Source of the DNA: Lentzea albida
Lineage (GTDB): Bacteria; Actinomycetota; Actinomycetes; Mycobacteriales; Pseudonocardiaceae
Direction of reading: 5' to 3'
Assembly: GCF_900111005.1 (NCBI RefSeq)
Contig: NZ_FOFV01000009.1
Location: 288,715-352,714, forward strand
DNA: 64,000 nt
Both the position numbers and the translations under genes were made by a program. How positions within the stretch are numbered: position 1 is the stretch's first letter; each line of letters opens with the position of its first letter. A model generated the notes under the pieces. It was not told the DNA's origin. It ran no database searches and was given only the letters and a program-made list of their open reading frames with translations. Shown piece by piece: positions 50,701 through 62,700 of the stretch.

Positions 50701-53700
50701 CCAGGGGACGGGTGATCACGTCGGCGGAGGACGCCTTCGAAGGCGGAGAGGAGAGGAACTCCCCGTCCTGCAGGGAGATCGTGCCGTCCTGGTGCAGCGT
50801 GGTGACACCGCTGGGCGAGTACGTCCACCTGGAGTACCCACCGGCCGCGAAGACGATGGAGAACGCGTCGAAGTCACCGGCCACGCCGTTCAGCGCGATC
50901 AGCACGACACCGCGGCCGTTCTGCTCGCCGGTCTCGGTGTTCAGCGCGGCGCGCAGCTCGTCGTCCGCGCGCATCACCTCGGCCAGAGCCGCGGGGGTCA
51001 GGTCCACAGCCGCGTTGTCACGGCGCACCGCCTGGACCCCGCGCCTGCCGGAGCTCGCGATCAGGAAGACCGGGAACCTGTCCAGCCACGGTGACTGCTC
51101 GCTGCCCCGGGCCCCGTGGAACGACTGCACGATGTCCGCGGTGACGTTCTCCGCCCACTGGCTCGCCCGTTCGAACTCGGCCTCGTCGCCGGGAGCTCTG
51201 AGGTAGACGGCCACAGCGACCTCGTCGCGGTTGCGCAGCACCACCGATTGGAGATCACCGGCGCGCAGCGGGGACACGAGGGGGAACTCGGTGGCGGGGT
51301 CGTGGCTGACCGCGTCGTCCCTGATCTCGACCGCACCGTCGGGGGCGTAGACGTCGGTGAAGAAACCCGCCTCGTGCAACGCTCCGGCGAAGTCGAACCC
51401 CAGCTGGCCGAAGTTCGCCTCGGTGCCGGCGAAGTTCGCGAGCAGCACCACGGGACGGCTCGGATCGGCCTCCAGCGCGGCCCGGGAACCGCTGTCGGAC
51501 AGCCACAACCGGCCCAGGTCCCCGCCTCCGAGCTCCAGCACCGCCCCGGCCCTGGACCGCACGCGCGCGAACGTGCCGTCGGGAGAGTCCACCACGACGA
51601 CCAGGGGCGAGTCGGGTGCCCACGGACCCGTCGGGCCTTCCGTGCGGCCCGTCCGCACGGCGTCGGCGAAGTCCTGGATCGTCGCGGCGTCCAGGCCCGG
51701 CACGGGGAACCCGGTCACCGGACCGCCCGCGACACTCACCACGTCGGCGGCGGTCGGTGTCCCGCTCTCCTCGACCCGTGCGTCACGGGGGACCACCAGC
51801 GCGCCCACGTCGGAGAAACCGAGCTCGCCCGCGAAGTCGTGGCCCTGCACGGGTCCGGTGAGGTTGCGGAGGGTGGCCAGCAGCTTCTCGTTCGCTCCGC
51901 TCGCCGAGCCGGTCGGCAGTGACTCGTCATGGGTGAACAGCAGCAACTGCGGGCGCACCGGACCGGCGGTCGCCTGGCGGAACAACGCCGATCCCGCCAA
52001 CATGTGCGCCGCCACCTCGGCGTCCACGGGCAGGGTGGAACCGTCCACCAGGGGCAGGGTGTACCCGTTCTGGCCGTGTTCGCCCACCAGCGTCACCGGA
52101 CGGGTCCGGGCACCCGTCGTCGCGGGAGCCCACTTCCCGGCGCGGTAGTGGTGCACCACGTGACCGTCCGCGTCCTCGAACTCCTCGGCCACCAGTCGCT
52201 GGGACTGGTCGGTGGACAGGGCCATCGACCGCAGCACGTCCCCGTCGAGGACATCGGGGGTGGCGAACCCGATGCCCACCAGGCCGCCGTCGTTCCTCGT
52301 GAGCGGAACCCAGTCGACATCGCCCGGCCGGATCTGGGAGACGGGCTCGTAGTAACCGTCGTTGAGCACCACGGTGCTGTTGGACGGGCCGAGCCCGAGC
52401 GGATCGGTGGCCGCGCTCACGAGGTGACGCGATCCGGCGTGCCACAACGCTTCCGCGAACTCCTGCGCCGCGCGCCGGGACGCCTCGGGACGGTCGGGGT
52501 CGGTACCGACGAGCCGGATCGGCGTGGTGGGGGTGACCCAGCGCCGGTAGGCGGGCGAGTTCCGGACGCGGGACGCGAGGGTCGCCGGCGTGACCGGCAC
52601 GCCCCGGACGAGGAACCGGTCCCCTTCGAGCGTCGCGTAGACGTAGAACGACTTGCGCGCTCGCGGGATCACCGGCTGCCGCGCGTGCAGGAACACCCAG
52701 GGCGGCTCGTCCGGCAAGCTGGAACCGAAGCTCAGGCCTCCTGCCGCGGCCGTGGTCGGTGCGTGCTCGTGGCCCAGAGGCCAGTCCGGCAGGTCCACGA
52801 CGACGCTGACCGCGGCCGACGGAACCGCCAGCTGCAGCACGTCCGGCGCCGGCTGGGAGGGGTCCACCGCCTGGCCGTCCCGCAGCATGGCCGCGACGAC
52901 CGCCGTCTGCTCGGACCGGCCGGAGATCAGGACGACCGGCATCGCCAGACCGGAGTCCTGCTGGAGCGTCACGGCGGTGGCCAGCCTGGACCTGAGCACG
53001 GCCAGGTCCGCCTGCTCGGCGGGGTCGGAGAGCTGGTTCGACACCGGATCGACGTGGAGGATGCTCGCCTGCGCCAGCTGCTCTTCGACGACGTCGCGCA
53101 GCGCGGGCGTGACCGGTGGCTGCACCAGTTCGAACCCGGCCGGGATGGAGCCCGCTTCGCTCGCGGTGTCCGAACCGGAGTCGTCGTCCTCCACACCGGG
53201 AATCGGCGTCGCAGGCCGGGGCAAGAGGGCGACCGGCGGTGCGGTGTCACCTCCGCGCGTCGTGCGGACACCGTCCGCCTCGACGGCGCGGAACGAGCGG
53301 TCCACCATCCTCTGTGGACTGTCGAAGGCCGCGCGCGAGACCGCCGCTCGGGTGTGTCCGCTGCCGGAGCCGCTCACCGCGGGGAAGGCCGCGCCGACCG
53401 CGGTACCCCGCCGGTCGCGGAACAGCTCCCGGATGCTCTCCTGGTTCCCGGTGCCGACGACGTCCGAATCGGGTCGTGCCTCCAGCGCCACCTCGATCCT
53501 GACCTCGTGCGGCCCGACGCCGTGGTCGCCCTGCGGCCCCCGGATCGTGATCCGGACGTGGTCGACGTCCACGGGCATACCGCGGTGGGCCATGTCCTGC
53601 GCCTCGTCGGCCAGCGCCGCGCGGAACCGGCGCTCGACCTCGACCACCCGCGCGGACGAGAGCAGCCCGCCGGTCCGCGGGTGCACCGGACCGCGGTTCG

Positions 53701-56700
53701 TTCCGCCGCCCACGATGGTCACGGCCGGCATCGCCGTGACCCAGTGCTCCTGCGCAAGCCTCAGCTGCCGCCACGCGGCGGCCCGCACCACGGCACGAGC
53801 GGTCGTCTCGATGTCGGCGTCCGAACCGGCGAGGACGTCCGTTCCGGCCGGGTCGAACGCGGCGGTGACCGCGGGAACGTCGTTGGCCGCCAGTTCCCGC
53901 AGTTCGACGGGCGGGCGGATGCGGCTGCCGGGAGCGACGACCTCGACGATGTCGCCACCGTCGTAGACCACGTAGTTGTCGCCGTTGCCCACCAGCAGTT
54001 CGCGGGTGGCCGCGAACACCCTCGGGACCGCTGGCTGCGGCGCGACCGACCGCCACGCCCGCTGGATCGCGCCGGCCACGCTCTCACCGCTGTGACCGGG
54101 TTCGACCCCGCCCAGGTAGCACATCTCGAGCATCAGGGCCGGAGTGGTGTTCGGATGCGCCTGTGCGAACAGGTGGTGGCCGCTGAGGACGGCAGCCGCC
54201 TTGTGCGGGTCCAGCTTGACCTCGTCACCCAGCAGGTAGGGCCGGTTCCCCGCCAGCGCCGCGTACATGGCCGACCAGGACCCGTGTGCTCCGGCGTACC
54301 AGGTCTCGAGCCCGAAGAAGGGACTGAGCTTCGGCACCAGGGTCGTCGTGCCGGTGCCCGGCGAACCCGGGACCTCGCGGCGGGAGAAGTAGAAGTCGCG
54401 GTGGCCGGCGCCCGCCCTGTGCGCGTCGTCCACGTCGTCGACCAGGTCGAAGTCCGACGACGGGAACATCACACCGTGCAGGCCCTGGAGGTCGTTCACC
54501 TTGGGGTGGGACACGAGGCTGGAAGCCGCGAGCGGCGGCGTGGCCTCGCTGCCGAACCGGGGCACCTCCACGACGACCACACCGTCGGGTGAGAACCGCG
54601 TCCGCCCACCGGACCAGTGGATCCTGCGTGAGTAGCCGCCTCCGGCGAGGCCCGTCGTCAGGTCGTCCTGCCCCACCACGGGACCGTCGACCGCGGCGAA
54701 CACGACCGACGGTTCCCTCACGCCCGTGTCCTCGGCGGCACTGGTCCCCCTGCCGAGGACGAACCGCAGCTTCAGGTCGTTCCGCAGCACCGTCATCAGC
54801 ACCTGCGGGGTGACGTCGAGGTCCAGCGCTCCTCGCGAGGAGGCGCGGTAGCCGGCCGGACCGGTGCGCACGAGGACGAACACCGGCGTGGTGTGGTCGC
54901 TCGACCAGCTCGGGTCGACCTCGGTGCCGTCCGGGCCCTTCGGGAACCGCAGCGACTGTTCCTCCGCGGCTTCAGCCCATGCCTTGACCTCGGCGAAGTA
55001 GTCGTCGTCGCCCAGGGTGCGCACGACCAGGGCCCTGGGGTTGCCCTCCCGGTCGAGCACCGGCGTCACGTCGAGGTCGCCGGCCCGCAGCCCGGACACG
55101 TCTGCGTAGGCGGTTCCCGGATCGCCGATGGTCGTGAGGTCGCCGCTGCCCTGCAACGCGTACACCGGCGGGAACAGGCCGGCCTCGTGCAGTCGCGTGA
55201 CGACGTCGAACGCGAAGGTGCCGAAGTCCTGCTCACCGGACGGGTGCGGTTTGACGATCACCACGGGACGGGTGGGATCGGCCGTCAGCGCCGAGGAGGC
55301 GGGGTCGGACAGCGCCGCTCCGACCCAGGCGCCGTCCACGTCGAGCTGCCCGCCACCGACGAGACCCGCGCGGGCGGCGCCCGCTGCGTCACCGGGAGCG
55401 ACCACGAAGAACGGCCGTGCCGCGCCCCACGGCCCCGGAACGACGAAACGGCCGCTCTCCACCGCGTCGGAGAACGCCTGCACCGTGGCCCGCGACCACG
55501 GCCCCACCGGCTCCGCACCGGGAAGACCGAACACCGAACCGGAGCGGAACACCGATGTCGCGTCGACCGGCGCCGGCTGGTGGTCGAAGAGAGCGTCCGT
55601 CGCCACGATCGTGACGCCGTCCGTCCTCATCCGCAGCTTGCCGGCGATGGTGTAGGTCTCGAACGGCTTCCCGACCAGCCTGGAGAGCTCGGCCACCAGT
55701 TCGGCGGTGAGGTCGAGCGGGCGTTGCTCGCTCCCCCATGGGCTCCGGTTCAGCAGCACCAGGGCCGGTTGTTCCGGTGCCGTGACCGCGGCGAGGAAGT
55801 CCGGCCTCTTCACCAGGAGCTCGGCGATCTCCCGCGGGGTGTGCAGGAGGCTCTTGCCGTCCGGCCCGGCGCTGAGGTTGAAGTGCTGCGGATCCTCCGT
55901 CGACGACAGCGCCAGGACCAGGGGCCGCACCCGCCCCGGTGCGGTCAGCGCTGCCCACGGGAGCGGCAGCTCGCGTCCTTCCGCGTCGAACTCGTCCGGC
56001 GGACGCACCTCCGACCTCCGCTCGGCGTGCACCGTCCGGATGCTTCCCGGTGGAGGGGTGAACCAGCGCCGCCTGGAGACGTCGAACCCGATCAGGTCGC
56101 CGGACGAGTTGGTGATGGCACGGGAGACCAGGTTCTCGGGAGTGATCGGGTACAGCCTGTCGAACACGAGCTCGGCAGGCGTCAGCGCGGAGATGAGGTC
56201 GTCGGGGTCGTCCTCCTCCGCCCTGGTCCACACGGGCCGGTTCGGCGCCCCCGCCTGCACCGCCTCGGAGAACCGCTGGACGAACTCCTCGGCGCGCTGG
56301 TCGCCGGCCAGGTCGTCGATCCCGCTCAGATCGCTGGCCGGGCTGTTCGTCGGCTCGCTGCCCCGGCTGACCAGGAGGACGTGGACGGGCAAGTCCCGTC
56401 CGAGCGAGGTGAAGGTGCCCGAGTCGAGCACCAACTGGGCAGCGGTGTCCGCGTCGAGCGTGTCGCCACCAACGAGGACGTGGTCGTCCTCGAACTCCAG
56501 CAGGACGAACGCCGACGAGGTCGGGGGCCAGTCGCCCGTCCCGAGCCACTCGTGCACCCGCTGCGGCCACCCGTCCTGTGCCGAGTCGTCGGACACCAGG
56601 GCGATCGCCTCGCTCGCATTCCCCGTCGGCGGATAGGTGACGACGGCGGAGGTGGACGTCGAGGGACCTCCGGCGGTACCGGCCTGAGGCGCACCACCGG

Positions 56701-59700
56701 GCAGTCCGCTGCGCTCGCTCTCGACCACCGGGCGCCCGGTCTCGACGGCCAGGTGCGCCGCCAGGTCCGCCGGCCTGTCCCCGTCGCCGACCAGACCGCG
56801 CAGCTCCTGGTACCTGCGGTAGGCCACCAGCGTGACGATGGCGTCGTGGTCGAGGTTGTCCTGCGTGGGGACCTCGATGAACAGCGGGGGCCTGCGCACG
56901 TGCCGGTCGACGATCCGGCGCGCCTCCTGCAGCAGCGCGTCCACCTCGCGTTGCGACGCCTTGCCCCAGCGGTGGTCGACCTCTCCCACCTGGTCCAGGC
57001 GCGAGAGCAGGTCCGGGAGCGCGGTGCGGGGAGCCTCCTGCTCCTCGACCTCCGGTGACGGATCGGGGGCGACCTCTTCGTCAGCGACCTCCTCAGCGAC
57101 CTCCTCCTCAGCGACCTCCTCGTCGGCTTCCCGGCGTTGCTCGGCGGCGATCTCGCGGTCGTGCTCGGCCTTGGCTGCCCACCACTCCTGCTTCGCCTTC
57201 TCCTCCGCGAGCACGGCCGCGCGTTCCGCCTCGACGGTGGCGGCGTGGGCGGCGGTGACCGCGCCGGACTGCGCGATGACGCGGGCGAGTCGCGTTTCCC
57301 GGTCGACGAGCCTGCGCAGAGCCGCGTCGGCGGCCGCCCACTCGCCGCGCCGCCGCTTCACCTCCTCGCGGTGGTGCTCCCTGGACTCGGCGGGTGCGTT
57401 CTTCCACTCCTCGCGCGCCCGCGTGAACTCGTCGCGACGCGCGTGCGCCAGTTCCCGCTGGGCCTGGATGAGTGGCCGGATCTCCTGCCGGTCCACGATC
57501 GCGGTGGAGCGCCGCTGGTCGGCGGCCTCCAGCGGCCGGGCGGCGATCTCCACCCGGGCGGACGCGGCGGTCCGGGCCTGCTCGGCCTTCAGCCACGCCT
57601 CGGCCTTCTCCGCGAGCGCCGTCGTGGAGTCCACCAGCTGGCCGGGCAGCTGCCTGCCTGTCAGCTGCGCGGCATTCGTGTCGTACATCCGCACGGCGAA
57701 CGCGTCGTGCACGCGGCGGTCCTTGTAGGCGACCGCTTCCGTCTCGCCGTGCTGCGTGCGGAGACGGGCGACGACACGGGTGTCCACGCTGGCGACCAGG
57801 GCGCGGGTGAGCTTCTCGTCCGTCCTGGTCTCGGAGCTCATCGGCGCGGCGGTCCTGGACTCGTCCGTCCGGGAGAGCTCGCTCTCCTCCAGCTCGGGAC
57901 CGAGCGCGGTGTGCGTGGTCCTCGTCGTGGAGGCGCCCTTCGCGTCGAACGGGCTGCGGAACGGCTTCGTCCCGGACTCGGTGCCCTTGCCGGAGCCGGT
58001 CGCGGTCGCCTGGCCCAGCGCGCCGAACGGGGCCGTGTTGAGCAACTCCGCCTCGTTGCCGCTGGTGAAACCGACCTCGGTCTCCTCGGACCGCACGCGC
58101 TGGGCGTCGATCCGCACGCCCGCGCTCGTGCTGGCGAACCTCGGCGTGCGCGACGGCCGGAAGTGGACCTCCACGTCGTGGTCGAGGCCGTCGCGCGGGG
58201 AGAGCACGAACCGGCCGTCCAGCGCGGCCTGGAACGCGGCGCGCACGCTCGTGGGCGTGATCGCGGTCCGGAGCACGCGCAGGACCTTCGGGGTGATGTC
58301 GACGTCCGCGGCGCGCAGCACGTCCACCACGTCGCGGCGCAGGACCTCGATGTCGCCGAAGTAGTGCTCCGCCCAGTGGGCGCCGAGGTCCTTCATCGGC
58401 GGAACGGGCGTGCCGTCCGGCAGCGTCGTCCGCCACGCCGCCATGTCGTCGTCGCTCAGCGGGCCGGTGCGGACGCCGCTGTCCGCCTCGGCCGAGCCGA
58501 ACCGGCCTCCCCGCACCGGTGGGGGGAACGCCTCCTCCGCGAGCTTGGTGACCTCGGCCTCCTCGGTCACCTCGATCGAGCCGTAGTCACGTCCGTGGCG
58601 CTGGATCCGCAGCGTGACGTCCAGGCGTCCGGTGTGGACGGCGACCGGGCCCTCGACGGTGGCCGACTGGCTGTACTTGGTCCGTTCGTCCGTGGTCTTC
58701 TTCAGCTCCCTGCGGCCGAAGATCCCTTCCAGACCGGGCCCCGCGCCCGCCTGGCCCTCGGTCCGCCGGGGCTTGGCGTTCTCGTCCTGCCCACTGCCCG
58801 GGTCGGTCGTGCCGGGGTTGCGCACGACGACGGCCGCGCGGGACGACGCGATGGCCGTGAACAGGGTCCGCACCCGGCTCGTGACGCCCTTCGCGCCGAG
58901 CTCCGCGCTCACCCCGGCCTTGAGCTTCGCGACGTTCCGCACCGCGCCCTGGGAGGGTTCCTCGGTGAACGACGCGTCGATCACGAGGTCGTAGGTCTCG
59001 CCGTGGAAGCGGTCCTCCAGCCTGTTCGGGGCCACCTGCCCGCCGTTGATCAGGCTGTTGACCATGCGGTTGGCGTCCGACAGGAACCGCTTGACGCTCG
59101 CGATGTTGACGTTGTTCGGGTCGAGGGTGGAGTCCGGCAGCAGCCTGCGGGCCTTGTCCGCGCCGATGGCGGGGTGGCGTGCCAGCGCGTCGCGCAGGGC
59201 GTCGACGTGCTGCTGGAGGTCGATCGGCCGGCTGATGCCGCCGAGGCCGACCGACTGGCCCTCGGTCCGTCCTGGGCTCAGCCCCGGCGGCACGGCGAGC
59301 GTCCCGTCGGTGCGGGACGCGGCAGGAGGGGTACCGGTCGCGAGTTCCGCGAGCTGGTCCGCCGTCACCCAGGCGAGCACGGACTCCGGCAGGTGGACGA
59401 CCTCACCGGCCCTGGTGAGCGGTTTCGGGGCGGTCAGGCCGAAGGTGAGGTTGTTCTTGTGGACGGCCTCCGCGACGACGGTCGCGTCGACGTCCAGGCG
59501 GACCAGGAACATCTTCTGCGGCAGCTCGCTGATCGAGAGCTTCTCCGTGGTCTCGACGTAGCCGGAGTCCGACCTGCCGTCGCTGCCGCTGTACGGCGAT
59601 CCGAGGAGGACCAGGATGCCGCGGGGCATCGCGTGCGTGCCGTGCTCGCCGGCCGTCAGGCTCTTGTCGGTCAGCACCGGGACCCCGACGACGTAACCGC

Positions 59701-62700
59701 CGAAGGTGTCCGTGGGGCCGCTGACACCGGTGACCTTCGACGTGCCCTGGACCTCGCGCACGACCTGCTGGTACTCGTGCGCTGTCACGGGTGTCGCCGA
59801 CAGGCGGGGTGCGAAGGTGACGCCCCAGCTGCCGAACAGGTCGTGCACCCGGCGGCCGTGCAGCTTCTTGGCGGAGTCGATCACCAGGGTGTCGCTGAAC
59901 AGGCGCAGGTCCTGCGCCAGCTTCTCGGAGGCGAGCTCCGCGCTGACCGTCTGCGCGATGACGCCGGTGCGGCTGTGCACCACGGGGTCGTGACCGGACG
60001 CGGTGCTCATCGTCTCCAGCGCGGCCTGCTGGAGCCTCTCCGCGCCGTGGAACGACACGATCTCGACGTCGTCGAAGCGGTGCGACATCGGCGGGCGCAA
60101 CGCGTGCGGTGCGGGCGGGTCGGGCAGCGTGCGCGTGGGAGTGGGCACGACCGGCGCGTGGGGCTCGGCGTCGAACGGGTTTCCCGGTGCCAGCAACGCT
60201 TCGGGGACCAGCGTGCGCATCTCGACCGAGATCTCGCCGGGCACGCGGGGCATCTCCGCGTGCGTGGGCAGCTGGCGACCGCTGCGGCCGGGGATGATCC
60301 TGCGCACGGCCTCGGCGTGGCGGCGCTCCGAGTCGACCCTGAAGTCGATCGTCAGCGTGGACTTGAACTGGCGGACCGCCCGGTCGCCGATCTTGCCCTC
60401 TTCGGTGAGCGAGTCGCCCTTGCGCCGTTCGACCCTGCGCTTGGCCTTCGAGCCGAAGGTCGTCTCCTTCGACCAGTTCCGCGCTCCGCGCACGCCGAAC
60501 AGCAGAACGCCGAACGCGGTGGTCGAGGGTCCGGAGCCGGGGAGCAGGCCCATGAACCGCAGCTGGGGGCCGCCGCCGACCTCGGCCGACCTGGAACCAC
60601 CGCTCTCGATGCCGCCGGTGGCCTTGCCGACGTAGACCTCCGCGAGCTCGTCGGCGGTGAGCGGGTCACCCTCCTCGATGTCGCCGACCCGTGCCGTCAC
60701 GGTCACCGTCGTGCGGTAGTCGTGGAACCAGCCCCTGCGCCGCAACGGGATCAGCAGCCCGCCGTCGGTCAGGCGCCGGGTGAGTCGGGCGATCTCGTTC
60801 TCGTCCAGCGATTCCGCGAGCGACCGGCCCCGCTGGATCGCCTCGACCGCCTTCGCGGTGAGCCGCCCGTCCTCGACGTCGCCGTCGGTGAACTGCCGGA
60901 CGAACATCGAACTGCTGACGTACCAACGCCTTTGCAGCGGGACGTCGTGCAGCAGCGGCGCCAGCGCCTGTTCGAGCAGCCGGCCGCTGTCGACCTCCTC
61001 CACCACGCCGAGGATCGCCTTGCCGCGCTCGAACTCCGGCGGTCCCTGCACGGTCCGGTCGGCACCGCCGCGGAACCCGCCGTCCTCCTGGCCCGGCTCG
61101 ACGAGTCCGGCTCGTTCCGCGTTGCGCCGGGAGGTCCAGTGCAGGGCGCTGACGTTGCCGTCCAGCTTCCAGGGCCGCTGTCCCTCCTTGCCGACCTGGC
61201 GGACCTCGATGTCGTAGACCATCTCGTAGCGGACGGCGTCGCCCGTGATCTTCAGTGCCTGCTTGCCCGCGGTCGAGCCGGAGACCTTCCCCGACGCGTT
61301 CCGCTCGATGCTCGCGCTGCCCGTGATGCCACCCGCCGCCATGACACCGGGGATCGGTTCGCCGCCACCGCCGACGAAGCCGGACAGCGCGAACTTCCGC
61401 TTCACGGCGTACTTGCCGGAGTGCTCGAAGTGCGCGTGCGTCCGCTCGGTGATCTTGACCTTGTCCCTGACCTGGTCGACGCGCACCCACCGCGCGACGG
61501 CGCGCATCTCCAGCTGCGTGCTCCGCGGCCGCCACTCGAACCCGCGCCCACGCCCCTTGAAGATCGGCGGTGAGGCGACCCACCCCGTCTCCGGCTCGGC
61601 TTCGCCGTCGTAGACGGCCATCTTCGGCAGGTTCTCCGCGATCGTGCTCTCGCTGAAGAACTCCTCGACGACCTCACGGCCGTCCGAACCGAGCGCGGTC
61701 GCCTTCGCGAAGCGCGGCTGCAAGCGGGCCAGGACCTGCTCGGCGAAGGTGGCCGTGCCGGGGTTGTTGACCACGGCCGACTCGGTGGCGACGCCGCGCG
61801 GCAGGCCGGTCAGCTCCGGCAGGCGGGTGGTCGCGTCCCCCTGCTTCTCCCGCCACACCGGGTCGTCGGCGACGAGCCGGTCGCGGTCAGCCCTGGTGAC
61901 CGGGGCGATGTCCGCTCCGACGACGTCGCCGATCCGCGACCCGGTGTCCTCGTGGAGCACCGTGCGCCCCGCGTCGTCCTTCGTCGGGAGGTCGGTCGGC
62001 ACCGCGAGGGTCACCCGGCCGCTGACCTCGACCTCCTGCTCCCCCTCCGGTGACACGACCCTGCGGCCGTCCCCGTCGAAGAGCCGGAACGACAGAGTGA
62101 CCGGGACGTCGGCCTTCACCGCCGGGGTGTGCTCGACCTTGGTCGACCTGCCCAGCTCCTTCTTCTGCTCGCTGCTCACCTGCTCGACGGGCGCGGCGGG
62201 GATCGTGGGCATGACCTGGACCACGACGCCGGGCAGACCGGTGAACTGCAGGGGCGGCGAGAGGTTGTTCTGCCGCGTGCCGTCCTCCCCGACGGAGGAC
62301 GACGTCTTCGTCTTGGACGAGGCGACCTGTTTGTTCTCGGCCTCACCGAGGACCGCCACGCGGTCCCAGTGCGCCGTGGCCTTGATCTCCAGGCTGTAGA
62401 ACCGGTCGTCACCCTTGACGGTGGGGCGGCTGCCGTGGTCCTGGAACGCGCCGGCGACCGCGTGCTCGATCCCCTCGGACAGCTCGTCGGTACCGTCCCA
62501 CTTCTTCACGCCGGGTGCGAGGCGCCTGAGCGCCTGCTCGACTTCGATGCGCGCTCCTTCGTCACCGTGGAGCACGTCGATCTGCTGGGCGGCACCGAGC
62601 GCACGGCTGTCCCGGAGGTACTGCGGGAGGCTGTCGCGCAGCCGTTGTTCCGCCGACTCGGTTGTCTGCTCCTCCGGTTCCGTGCCGGGTTCCTTGTCGG

